A stretch of 49,160 nucleotides of DNA from the IMG/VR virus record IMGVR_UViG_3300020202_000097, positions 1 through 49,160 of that record. One strand, 5' to 3'. The translations under genes were made by a program, and so were the position numbers. This document shows, in pieces, positions 32,982-40,891 of the stretch. Every line of letters begins with the position of its first letter. Positions within the stretch are counted from its first letter, which is position 1. The notes under the pieces were generated by a model. It saw only the letters and a list, made by a program, of their open reading frames with translations. It did not search any database and had not been told where the DNA came from. The stretch is from a virus.

Positions 32982-33952
32982 CACGCACCCTTCAGCATCC
33001 GGATCTGGCTGATGAGCTGAGCACGCACCTGGTTGCGGTACTCGTTGTGGACGAGGAGGCGATACGTCGCGTTCCCGACGGCGTCTTCCCCGAGACCATC
33101 CACCGCCTGCTCCAGCGGCTTCGTCTTGCGCTCGTTGAAGAGCTTCTTGGTCTGGTCGCGCATGTCCGCGAACATGACCGGGAGTCGCTCCAGCTCCTTC
33201 GAGCCGCAGGAGACGCACTTCACGTCGTGATCGTCCCGTTCGACGGTACCGCACTGCTTGCACTTGAGTCGACGATCGTCGAGCTCCTCCTGCGCGAACT
33301 GAAGCGGTGCCGGTGCGTACGCGATGCCTTCGTCGCGGAAGGCGACCGCCACGAACTTCACGATGTCTTCGGCGAAGGGCCGCGGGCGATCGACGTGCAG
33401 CATCGTGTCGACGGCGCTCATGAGGAAGCCGATCTGAGGCTTCTCCATGAACTTGAAGTTGGGCGCACGTCCGGCAAGCCCGAGTGCGATCCAGTGGAAC
33501 TGCTCCCACTGACGCCAGGGCGAGGGGCTCTGGAGAAGGACGCGCACCGCGAGAATCTTCGTCCAGACGCTGTCGGACAGCAGGATCTCGTCCTTCTTGA
33601 GCGTCATGCGGAGCGCGTCCGTCTCCCACTCCATGCACTCCTGCCCGTAGCGGTCGAGCAAGATGAGCGAGAGGACGATCGGGTGTGCGTTCGGGTGACG
33701 CCAGATGTTCTTCAGCGTGACCGACGGCAGATCGTCGTTGGTCCCGAGGCGCTTGGCCGCGACCTTCTCCGTGCCCTCCGGAAGCTCACGCATCCAGGTC
33801 GGTAGATCCACGGCCACCGAGGTCACGATCGCGGCGGGCGAGACCTCGACGTACTCCATCGATGCGGTCTTCTCGGTCGCATCGATGACCACCTGCGGGT
33901 CTGCGACGGCCATCGGGTGGGGCCACCGCATCCAGTTCGGGTTCGGGGTCAT
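32981..33952 (-). CDS. Zinc-ribbon virion-associated protein
   Basis: A 323-residue protein starting MTPNPNWMRWPHP; this ATG fits the end of the upstream gene, which stops two bases before it. Lys-Thr-Ala is at 28-30 and a second motif is near 63-65, linking it with the head proteins. A central helical region (90-200) is followed by a zinc ribbon, C231-X2-C234 and C246-X2-C249, and a charged helical C-terminus. It resembles a neck or connector protein only in position. No catalytic residues are seen. Confidence 0.7.
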   Translation of the reverse strand: MTPNPNWMRWPHPMAVADPQVVIDATEKTASMEYVEVSPAAIVTSVAVDLPTWMRELPEGTEKVAAKRLGTNDDLPSVTLKNIWRHPNAHPIVLSLILLDRYGQECMEWETDALRMTLKKDEILLSDSVWTKILAVRVLLQSPSPWRQWEQFHWIALGLAGRAPNFKFMEKPQIGFLMSAVDTMLHVDRPRPFAEDIVKFVAVAFRDEGIAYAPAPLQFAQEELDDRRLKCKQCGTVERDDHDVKCVSCGSKELERLPVMFADMRDQTKKLFNERKTKPLEQAVDGLGEDAVGNATYRLLVHNEYRNQVRAQLISQIRMLKGA

Positions 33953-33954
33953 GC

Positions 33955-35289
33955 TCACCGCTGCTGGCTGTCGGAGGCGAGACGGGCGAGCACGACCTTC
34001 TGCGGGTCGGGCATCGACGAGAAGACCGCGATCGGGTCCTTCTGGAAGCTCTTGCGGACGTCGTCTCCGAACGCCTGTTCGACGAGCTGCCACTGGTTCG
34101 CGGCGAGGTTCTTCAGCATCTCGTCGCTGACGTACTCGTTGCCCTGCGACCAGGACCACGACTCGTCCTTGGCGTACTTCCCGAAGGTCGCCTGGATCGG
34201 GTCGCGGAAGCCGAGCGGGCGGTTGTAGTAGTGGTCGGCGCCCACCTGCCGATCGATGTCGGCGAGCATGTCGACCATCAGCGCGGGCTCGACCGCCGCG
34301 CGCTTCATGAGCAGCGCCTCGTAGGCCGCCGCATGCTCGGTGCCTTCGTAGTTGCGCATGCGCGAGACGAGCTCCGCCTCGATGAACGGGCCGTACTCCA
34401 TGCCCGCGTACTTCTGGACCATGCCGGTGACCGGCATGTGCAGCTCTTCGAGGCGGGCCGCGACGTTCAGCGCGTACTCGCGCCGCTCTTCGAGCCCGAG
34501 CTTCGAGTAGTGCTCATCGAAGTAGGCCGAGGCCTGCTTCACGTGCTCGTAGGAGTCGAGCGGGTACTTGCCCTCCGAGGGGAGGGCGAAGCGCGTGAAG
34601 GCCGAAGCGACCTTCTCCACCGGGCGGTGCGCGGTGAGGTCGCCGGCACGCTCCCAGCGGATCTCCTCGGCGATCTTCTTCGATCCCGCCGAGCTCGACG
34701 TGGGCTTCGCCGTGTTGCGCGGATGCGGCCACTGCGCGAGGTGGCCCGACATCGGCATCATCTCCGTTCCGTTCAGCTCCGCACGCTTCATCATGTCGGA
34801 GGTGATCCCGGCCTGGCCGGCACGGAAGCCGTCCATCGCGGTACGCGCGGCGCTCTGTCCGCTCGTCATCCGCCCAGCGGCGTTGGAGAGGTGGCCGAGG
34901 GCGTCGAGGCCCCTGCCCACGAGGCTCGTGATGCCGGCGAGCTTGAGCAGCTCTTCGGGTGCCTCCATGTCGTACCACTCGCAGGCCCCGACGAGGTTCC
35001 TCGCCGCGGTCTTGCGCGCCGACTCCGGCAAGAGGTGAGCCCGGTCGAGGAAGTACACGACCGACGTCGTCAGGTGCGACGAATCGTGCATCGCGTACTT
35101 CCGGATGGTCTCGCCGGCGTTCTCTGCCACGAGCGCGAACATGCGGTCGGGCAGTTGCGCCAGCTCCTCCTGCTTCACGAGCTCCATGTCCTGGAGATGC
35201 GCAGGAAGCTCGGCGCCAGCCAGCTTCGTGACGAGGAGCGACGCGTTCGCGTCGTCGTAGATGTCGAGGATCACGCCCGCGAGATGCAT
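33955..35289 (-). CDS. First gene of the portal operon, virion-associated, unknown function (444 aa)
   Basis: A 444-residue protein starting MHLAGVILDIYDDANASLL. It is helical, with around ten Lys-X-Ala motifs (first at 22-24) and a small Gly/Ser-rich linker near 195-205. There is no Shine-Dalgarno; the ATG is six bases after TACCCT, as for the RNA polymerase gene, so the mRNA is probably leaderless. The very dense Lys-X-Ala pattern is shared with the scaffold-like protein. It may be a core or internal protein. Function unknown. Confidence 0.75.
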   Translation of the reverse strand: MHLAGVILDIYDDANASLLVTKLAGAELPAHLQDMELVKQEELAQLPDRMFALVAENAGETIRKYAMHDSSHLTTSVVYFLDRAHLLPESARKTAARNLVGACEWYDMEAPEELLKLAGITSLVGRGLDALGHLSNAAGRMTSGQSAARTAMDGFRAGQAGITSDMMKRAELNGTEMMPMSGHLAQWPHPRNTAKPTSSSAGSKKIAEEIRWERAGDLTAHRPVEKVASAFTRFALPSEGKYPLDSYEHVKQASAYFDEHYSKLGLEERREYALNVAARLEELHMPVTGMVQKYAGMEYGPFIEAELVSRMRNYEGTEHAAAYEALLMKRAAVEPALMVDMLADIDRQVGADHYYNRPLGFRDPIQATFGKYAKDESWSWSQGNEYVSDEMLKNLAANQWQLVEQAFGDDVRKSFQKDPIAVFSSMPDPQKVVLARLASDSQQR

Positions 35290-35325
35290 GGCCCAAGGGT
35301 ACGGCAGTCACGACAGAACGGTCAA
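35290..35325 (-). promoter_or_regulatory. Leaderless sigma70-like promoter for the portal operon
   Basis: Reading leftward: TTGACC (35325-35320), 18 bases, TACCCT (35301-35296), six bases, then the ATG at 35289. The -35 box, both spacings and the lack of a ribosome site are the same as at the RNA polymerase promoter 10 kb away. Confidence 0.6.
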
Positions 35326-35329
35326 ACGA

Positions 35330-35338
35330 CCTATCAGA
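35330..35338 (+). promoter_or_regulatory. CCTATCAGA motif, copy 3
   Basis: An exact copy in the divergent gap, 23 bases before the ATG at 35362, at the head of the replication operon. It lies four bases from the -35 box of the leftward promoter on the other strand, so the two transcription systems would compete or be coordinated here. Confidence 0.5.
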
Positions 35339-35361
35339 AGAATGAGCTCGTACGGAGGTTT

Positions 35362-35994
35362 ATGTCCCAGGTAGCCGAGGTCGGAACGAACATCGGGCCG
35401 ACCAACAGAAACATGAACTGTGACTCGTGGGGGACGTACGAGTCTCCGAACTCGTCCCCCACCGCGGTTCTGTGCAACGGCGGTACGCTGGAGGGCCATC
35501 TCTGGGCCCAGTGTCCGTCCAAGGAGGACTGCCGCAAGGCACGCAACGATCGCATCCTCGCCGATGCCCGCGCCAGGAGCGGGCGTACTTCTCTTCCCGT
35601 GATCGGTCAGGCCGGTGGCCCGACGTCCACGGTACGCGTAGTAGGTCAGCAGACGGCGCGTACCTATGGTACGACGTCTCCCGCAGCAACGACTCTGCCC
35701 CAGCGACCGGTCGGGGCACCCGCACAGATTCATAGGGCTGAGACCGGCAACCCGTACATCGACACCCCGCGTGTGTTCTCGCCTACGAGGCCGGGCATGC
35801 ACGCGCCGACGTTCCTTCCGCACAAGAAGGAGCACTGGGCCCGCCGCCTCATGAAGAACATGATGCAGGGCGCCTTCAACGCGTTCGGTTGGCACATCCA
35901 CGACTTCACGCAGCACGTCGACCTCTTTCCCTATGAGGAAGACGAACAGCCCGTGACGCCCACCAACGCATCCGCCTCGGAGAACAGCGAGTAG
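35362..35994 (+). CDS. Low-complexity protein leading the replication operon (210 aa)
   Basis: A 210-residue protein starting MSQVAEVGTNIGPTN, with GGAGG three bases before the ATG. Three or four cysteines lie in the first 60 residues (Cys20, Cys38, Cys51, Cys58), which could bind zinc. Residues 70-150 are Thr/Pro/Arg-rich and probably disordered. The C-terminus (160-210) is helical, basic then acidic. It is the first gene after the CCTATCAGA motif. It may be an early regulatory or adaptor protein. Not recognised. Confidence 0.65.
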   Translation: MSQVAEVGTNIGPTNRNMNCDSWGTYESPNSSPTAVLCNGGTLEGHLWAQCPSKEDCRKARNDRILADARARSGRTSLPVIGQAGGPTSTVRVVGQQTARTYGTTSPAATTLPQRPVGAPAQIHRAETGNPYIDTPRVFSPTRPGMHAPTFLPHKKEHWARRLMKNMMQGAFNAFGWHIHDFTQHVDLFPYEEDEQPVTPTNASASENSE

Positions 35995-35996
35995 AG

Positions 35997-37388
35997 ATGA
36001 AGTTCGTACTTCGTGATCCCCAGACCGCGTATCTCGACACGTGGCTCTGGCTCCCGAAGATGTACTGGAGCGCGAACCAGCTCAGGAACGCGCTCCGGTA
36101 CGAGAACCCCCGGACGAACGAGCTCCTCGACGTGTTCCACGAAACGGCGGAGCACTTCCAGGTCCCTCGGAACTTCTTGTCCTGGGAGACACTCGGGAAG
36201 CTGCCCTACCCCGTCATCGACAGCCGGTTCACCGACTTCCCTCGCGTCGAGTTCCACAGCAAGGTGGTGCTCGACGCGAAGGAGCCGTCGAAGACGTATC
36301 AGCGAGATGGTGCCGCCGCTCTTCTTTCCGTATGGGATGGCATCCTCACGCTGCGATGTGGTGCCGGCAAGACTGTCGTCGGTCTGCACGCCGCCTCGCT
36401 CAACAAGAACCCGATCCTCATCGTCGTGCAGGACAAGGGCTTGGCACGACAGTGGATGGAGGAGATCGAGGAGTTCCTCGGGATCCCGCAGAAGGAGATC
36501 GGGCGCATCGGTGGCGATGGCTCCCCGTTCAACTGGGAGCAGAAGATCTGCGTTGCCATCGTCAACTCGCTCGCACTGCGTGTGCAAGACCGAACGCTGC
36601 CGTTGGAGATGACGCGGCACTTCGGAACGCTTCTTCTCGATGAAGCGCACACGATGGCGGCTCCGTTCTTCAACATGGCCGTGCCTCCGTTCCATGGACG
36701 CCGATGGGGACTGAGTGCCACCCCGTCGCGTGACGACGGCTTCGACTCGCTGCTCAAGTACACGATGGGCGATGTCGTGTACGAGTACCTTTTGCCCGAC
36801 CTCAAGCCGACGGTGTTCTTCCGATCGTTGCCGACGATCTTGAACACGACCGACCCCGATGTCGTGGAGGCCACCCACGACTCGACCGGCATGCTGCACT
36901 TCGGAAAGCTCTACGACTACTTCGCCTCGCTCGACGCTCGCGTCAGCAAGATCGCGAAGGACGTACAGCTCTCCCTGAAGGACGGTCGGCAGGTACTCAT
37001 CCTCACGCACAGCCGTGCCATGTGCGACGCGCTCGCTGCGAAGCTCCCTGGAGCGGGCGTAGTGCACGGAGGAGTGAACGAGAGCGAGCGGCTCAAGCGC
37101 ATCAAGAGCTGCAACCCCGTCATCGCCATCATGCGCCTCGGCAAGCAGGCGCTGAACAAGCCGAGCCTCGACACGCTCTACGTCTGCGAGCCCTTCCGCA
37201 AGGAGGGCATGCTCCAGCAGTGCATCGGTCGGATCCTTCGCGCCTACGAAGGTAAGAAGGCACCGAGCGCTGTCTTCTATGAAGACTCGCAGATCGAGGC
37301 GATGTTCAAGCTCTGTAACAAGATCCGAAAGAGCCTCTACTACTGGCCGGCCAAAAAGGGTGGCCGCATCCCGTACTTCAACAAGTGA
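35997..37388 (+). CDS. Superfamily 2 DNA helicase (DEAH, UvsW-like)
   Basis: A 463-residue helicase. A Tyr-Gln near 101 suits the Q motif; motif I is Cys-Gly-Ala-Gly-Lys-Thr (121-126), motif II Asp-Glu-Ala-His (215-218), motif III Ser-Ala-Thr (240-242), and motif VI Gln-Cys-Ile-Gly-Arg-Ile-Leu-Arg near the end. The N-terminal 95 residues resemble the DNA-binding domain of UvsW/XPB-type enzymes. Such phage helicases remodel branched DNA at forks and recombination junctions. It starts two bases after the previous stop, in the replication operon. Confidence 0.9.
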   Translation: MKFVLRDPQTAYLDTWLWLPKMYWSANQLRNALRYENPRTNELLDVFHETAEHFQVPRNFLSWETLGKLPYPVIDSRFTDFPRVEFHSKVVLDAKEPSKTYQRDGAAALLSVWDGILTLRCGAGKTVVGLHAASLNKNPILIVVQDKGLARQWMEEIEEFLGIPQKEIGRIGGDGSPFNWEQKICVAIVNSLALRVQDRTLPLEMTRHFGTLLLDEAHTMAAPFFNMAVPPFHGRRWGLSATPSRDDGFDSLLKYTMGDVVYEYLLPDLKPTVFFRSLPTILNTTDPDVVEATHDSTGMLHFGKLYDYFASLDARVSKIAKDVQLSLKDGRQVLILTHSRAMCDALAAKLPGAGVVHGGVNESERLKRIKSCNPVIAIMRLGKQALNKPSLDTLYVCEPFRKEGMLQQCIGRILRAYEGKKAPSAVFYEDSQIEAMFKLCNKIRKSLYYWPAKKGGRIPYFNK

Positions 37389-37395
37389 GACTGCC

Positions 37396-37902
37396 GTGAA
37401 CGACATCTTCCCCACGATCGAGCTGACCCACCCGCTGGACTTCAAGCCCGTCCCCAGCTCGCTGCTCATGCCGGACGACCCGGCGCAGCCGAAGCCCTTC
37501 AAGGTCGTGATCAACCCGGCCGACCGCAAGCACGAGTGGCTCGACCACGTGGTGCTCATCCCGTGGGCGGCGCCTCAGCGCCTGATCGGGTTCGTGCATC
37601 CGGATGCGAAGGTCGGTCGCGAGCCGTTCATGCTGCACCGCGCCTGCATGTACAACGCGCAGCACGCGTTGCAGCAGGCGGGCGAGAACCAGCTCCGGGT
37701 GGTCGAGGGGCCGAAGATCGTGCTGCCCTACGACGTCATCGCGCCGATGGACGTGCGCATCTACAACTGCCCGTCCGCGATCTGGATGCGAGACCAGGTT
37801 CCCGCTGCGCGCGATCTCTTCGCGAGCATGCTGCTCCAGATCCACGCCCCGTCGAAGATCGTGCCGGCGACCGGCCCCCTTCCTCCGGCAATCGCGCGAT
37901 GA
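37396..37902 (+). CDS. Replication-operon protein of unknown function (168 aa)
   Basis: A 168-residue protein from a GTG eight bases after the helicase stop, beginning VNDIFPTIELTHPLD. The ribosome site is weak, so it probably relies on coupling. Composition is that of a soluble alpha/beta protein with several Pro-rich turns and a hydrophobic strand near 50-65. It overlaps the glycosylase gene by four bases (ATGA). No motif is recognised. Confidence 0.7.
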   Translation: MNDIFPTIELTHPLDFKPVPSSLLMPDDPAQPKPFKVVINPADRKHEWLDHVVLIPWAAPQRLIGFVHPDAKVGREPFMLHRACMYNAQHALQQAGENQLRVVEGPKIVLPYDVIAPMDVRIYNCPSAIWMRDQVPAARDLFASMLLQIHAPSKIVPATGPLPPAIAR

Positions 37903-38636
37903 GCGACCTCGATCGCGCTCGACGGAACCTCTCGGTCCTGAACGAGCAGTGGCACGGGTGCACGCGCTGCGAGCTCTCCAAGACCCGTGAGAGCGAGGGC
38001 ATCTTCTTCGGGTTCGGCGCGGCTCAGCCGCGAGTCCTCATCATCGGCTCGGCACCGACGGCCTCCGACGAGCAGATGGGCGCGATGTTCGCCGGCGACG
38101 AGGGAGATCTCCTCCACCACCTCATCACGGCGGAGGCCGGGATCCCGGAAGAGGAGCTGTACTTCACGTACTCGGTCTCCTGTCGTCCGAAGGTCTTCAT
38201 CCCCGCGACCGAGGATGAAGAGGAGCGCATCGAGAACCGCCCGCCTGCGAAGGAAGAGACGGTCGCCTGTCGCCCGCGTCTCTACGAGATCCTCTACCAG
38301 ACTGATCCGCGAGCGATCGTGACGGTCGGAGAGATCGCAACGAAGTCGGTCGTCCGCGGACGCCTGCCCCGCTTCGTCGAAGCCATCGACAAGCAGTACC
38401 AGTGCGTGCTGTATCCCGCGACGCAGGAGGACCACGAGGACAATAAGGTCACCGGCAAGAGCCGGTACCAGGCACTCGTCTATCCCGTGTTCCCCATCCC
38501 CGACATGATGACGATCATCAACAACCCCAGCACCGCCGATCATGGTCCTTACCGCCTCGCGGTGAAGATCCTGAAGAAGGTGCAGGACTACACGAAGTTC
38601 GTGATCCAGAACGAACAGCAGACGATGAGGAGCTGA
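37899..38636 (+). CDS. Uracil-DNA glycosylase superfamily protein (family 4/5-like)
   Basis: A 245-residue protein. Cysteines at 21, 24, 95 and 124 match the iron-sulfur cluster pattern of family 4 and 5 glycosylases, including 'Cys-X2-Cys-X-Leu' and 'Val-Ala-Cys-Arg-Pro'. Motif A is changed: residues 50-67 read Gly-Ser-Ala-Pro then Asp-Glu and Phe-Ala-Gly, where the family has Gly-Glu-Gly-Pro-Gly. The enzyme would remove uracil from DNA. The substitutions leave open whether it is active on uracil or on another base. It is coupled to both neighbours by overlaps. Confidence 0.78.
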   Translation: MSDLDRARRNLSVLNEQWHGCTRCELSKTRESEGIFFGFGAAQPRVLIIGSAPTASDEQMGAMFAGDEGDLLHHLITAEAGIPEEELYFTYSVSCRPKVFIPATEDEEERIENRPPAKEETVACRPRLYEILYQTDPRAIVTVGEIATKSVVRGRLPRFVEAIDKQYQCVLYPATQEDHEDNKVTGKSRYQALVYPVFPIPDMMTIINNPSTADHGPYRLAVKILKKVQDYTKFVIQNEQQTMRS

Positions 38637-39067
38637 TGTCCAAGCAGTCCGCTTTCGCCGCCAAGACCGCGTACGAGTCCGCCGTCGCCAACTACGAAGC
38701 CTTCCGCGCACAGAACAAGGACCTCCTCGACGAGTACGAGCACCTCGCCGTCGCGCTGAGCGAGGCATACGAGGAGCTCAAGCGCGAGTTCAAGGAGAAC
38801 CGCCATATCCTGGGCAAGCACTTCGCGGGCATGAGCGTCTCGGTCCCGCGCGAGCTCGACCCCACGCCGCTCATCGAGGAGCTGGGTGAGGAGGAGTTCG
38901 AGCGCCTGCCCTTCGTCAAGAAGAAGTACTCGATCGACTCCCGCGCCTTCCAGAAGGCTGTCGAGGATGGGCTCATCGCCCGCGACCTCGCTGAGAAGGT
39001 CGAAGTTGAGGGCTCGCCTCGCATCACCGGCGGCCCGAAGAAGCTGCCGAACATCTACCAGCCGTGA
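38636..39067 (+). CDS. Small helical protein of unknown function (143 aa)
   Basis: A 143-residue protein starting MSKQSAFAAKTAYES. Residues 8-60 form a long charged helix likely to be a coiled coil, and a Lys/Glu-rich second half follows. The overall form, a coiled coil then a small domain, resembles nuclease-inhibitor (Gam-like) proteins, but I see no specific motif. It is coupled by TGATG to the glycosylase gene and by GTGA to the next gene. Confidence 0.65.
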   Translation: MSKQSAFAAKTAYESAVANYEAFRAQNKDLLDEYEHLAVALSEAYEELKREFKENRHILGKHFAGMSVSVPRELDPTPLIEELGEEEFERLPFVKKKYSIDSRAFQKAVEDGLIARDLAEKVEVEGSPRITGGPKKLPNIYQP

Positions 39068-39423
39068 TCGGCCACATCATCCAGATCGTCGAGGTGTGGG
39101 ACGCCGATGGCGTCCCCATCCTCGACCTCTGCTTCAAGAAGTACTTCACGGAGGACGAGCTCTACATGGCAGACGCGTTCAAGCCCCTCGTGGGCGACGG
39201 CAAGGCGAGGGTCCGGCGCGAGATCACCGAGACGCTGGGCGGTCCCCGCTACAGCTCGGTGAAGGTCAGCACCAGCATCGAGATCACCTGCGACCAGTCG
39301 AAGGACAAGATCGAGAAGGCTGCGCGCGAGGCCTACGCCGAGGCCCAGATCCTCAACGACGAGGCGCTGGAGCTCGCCTGGGATCGTCTGGGGCAGCACA
39401 TCGAGAAGACGGACTGGACCTGA
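39064..39423 (+). CDS. Small protein of unknown function (119 aa)
   Basis: A 119-residue protein from a GTG overlapping the previous stop (GTGA). Alternating strands at the N-terminus (about 1-25) and helices in the C-terminal half suggest an alpha/beta fold with a helical tail. It resembles a small protein that may act with the next gene, to which it is coupled by TGATG. No family is recognised. Confidence 0.65.
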   Translation: MIGHIIQIVEVWDADGVPILDLCFKKYFTEDELYMADAFKPLVGDGKARVRREITETLGGPRYSSVKVSTSIEITCDQSKDKIEKAAREAYAEAQILNDEALELAWDRLGQHIEKTDWT

Positions 39424-39752
39424 TGCATAGCGGCTTCAAGGGCACGCGCATCGGACTCAACAGCGTCGCGGTCGCGGGCAACGTCATCAACTACGAGATC
39501 GCGTTCATCGACTCCGAGGGATTCACCCACGGGACGATCCGCCACACCGAGCCGCTGAGCGACACCGAGTCGCCCATCGGCAAGAAGGTCGACGAGCTCG
39601 CAACCCTACTCATCAACAAGGCTGCGGCGATGCACTTCGAGAGGCCTGCGGGCACCGAGGTCATCCCCAGCACAGGAGGCGTTCGTGGAATCGCAGAAGC
39701 CCTGGGCGATACCGGAGTGGCGGCTGATGAGCCTGAAGGAACTCCAGGATAG
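39423..39752 (+). CDS. Small protein of unknown function (109 aa)
   Basis: A 109-residue protein starting MHSGFKGTRIGLNSV. Beta-rich in the first 45 residues, then helical, ending in a flexible Gly/Asp/Glu tail. Its last 68 bases overlap the next gene, whose GTG at 39685 has a strong AGGAGG site inside this gene. Unknown function. Confidence 0.65.
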   Translation: MHSGFKGTRIGLNSVAVAGNVINYEIAFIDSEGFTHGTIRHTEPLSDTESPIGKKVDELATLLINKAAAMHFERPAGTEVIPSTGGVRGIAEALGDTGVAADEPEGTPG

Positions 39753-40776
39753 CGTCGCGTTCGACGCAGCCCTTCATCACCCCGACATCATCTACGACCC
39801 CGTGGGGTCGAACCACAACATGTACTTCAGCGTCGTTCCGATGCGGGAGCTCATCGACGAGCGTGAACAAGACATCGTCGGCCTCACCATCGAAACGGAC
39901 CTCGCTGACCCGTCCAGCTACAACAGTCGCTCGCACATGCTCACGAAGTGGAGCCGCCATCAGCTCCTCGCGTTCTTCGGGGTACGCGAGAAGTGGTTCA
40001 GCTTCGTCGAGCTCGACCGCCAGGCAGAAGAGCTCAACGCCCGCGTGAGCGCTCTGTCTGGGTACTGCGTGCGAACGATGCGCCCGTACGACGATGACTT
40101 CCCGGTGCACGTCGTACGCGGGCTCGTGAGTGCTGAGTACGTGGACATCCCGAACACCGCTATCATGGAAGCAGTGGTCGCGAGGATGCCCCCGGATTCG
40201 GTGGCGCTTCGCTACGCGAGCGGCATCACGGATCGCTCGTTCTACGCATACGTCATGTCGCCGAACCTGATCGGCATCCCGGGCACGAAGTTCCACGCGC
40301 ACCCGACGGTGCTCATCAGGAACAGCGAGGTCGGGCACACCTCGCTGAGCGTCACGCCGGCGCTCGTCAACGCGAACGGCCAGCCCATCGTAGCGAAAGA
40401 GCACATGATGCTGCGCAAGGTGCACCGCGGCCGAGACCTCGATCTGCGCAAGCTGTTCGAGGCCGCGTTCGCAAAGTGCGCCACGCTCTGGGAAGGCATG
40501 GCGGAGAAGATCCCGCTGCTCGTCTCGAAGACGTACACGTTCGCTGACGGCGTCGTGGTGTTGCAGCGGATGCTTCACCGAGCCGAAGCCAAGAAGGAGT
40601 TCATCTTCGCGTGCGAGCAGCACATGAAGAAGACCTTCCACGCCAACACAACGATCACCGCACTCGACCTCGTCGAGACCATCACGGAGGTTGCGTCCGG
40701 TTATACAGACCGCGACGAGAACTACGAGATCAGCGCCATCGCAGGCGCTGTGCTGTTCCGGCTCGTTCTCACCTGA
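39685..40776 (+). CDS. DUF932-like phage protein (363 aa)
   Basis: A 363-residue protein from a GTG with AGGAGG five bases upstream. An in-frame ATG at 39727 is a weaker alternative. A central Arg-Gly-Leu-Val-Ser-X-X-Tyr near residue 146 and an 'Arg-Asn-Ser-Glu-Val-Gly' near 213 resemble the DUF932 (phage/plasmid-like, TIGR03299) family, whose biochemical role is not established. The fold is alpha/beta with a helical C-terminus. Family members occur in phages and plasmids near replication genes, as here. The assignment is tentative. Confidence 0.6.
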   Translation: MESQKPWAIPEWRLMSLKELQDSVAFDAALHHPDIIYDPVGSNHNMYFSVVPMRELIDEREQDIVGLTIETDLADPSSYNSRSHMLTKWSRHQLLAFFGVREKWFSFVELDRQAEELNARVSALSGYCVRTMRPYDDDFPVHVVRGLVSAEYVDIPNTAIMEAVVARMPPDSVALRYASGITDRSFYAYVMSPNLIGIPGTKFHAHPTVLIRNSEVGHTSLSVTPALVNANGQPIVAKEHMMLRKVHRGRDLDLRKLFEAAFAKCATLWEGMAEKIPLLVSKTYTFADGVVVLQRMLHRAEAKKEFIFACEQHMKKTFHANTTITALDLVETITEVASGYTDRDENYEISAIAGAVLFRLVLT

Positions 40777-40891
40777 GCGCTGCCCGTACGTACCGTCACA
40801 GCCTGAGCCCCACAAGGGCTTGTGGTCTGTATTCGGCGCTTGCGGGCGGGCGCTTCCATCTTCAGTATCGCCCTCCCCCAGGAGGTTCGAG
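40777..40891. other. Intergenic region before the DnaB-like helicase gene
   Basis: This 115-base gap is the longest within the replication operon. It holds the perfect palindrome GTACGTAC near 40785-40793 and a six-base hairpin, CCACAA (40810-40815) with TTGTGG (40820-40825) around GGGC. There is no T-run, and no CCTATCAGA motif. It could be an internal regulatory or processing site. Confidence 0.3.

Noticed and set aside
37899-38636. Glycosylase as evidence for uracil-containing phage DNA
   Set aside because: A phage with uracil DNA would rather carry a glycosylase inhibitor, and no dUTP-related genes were seen.
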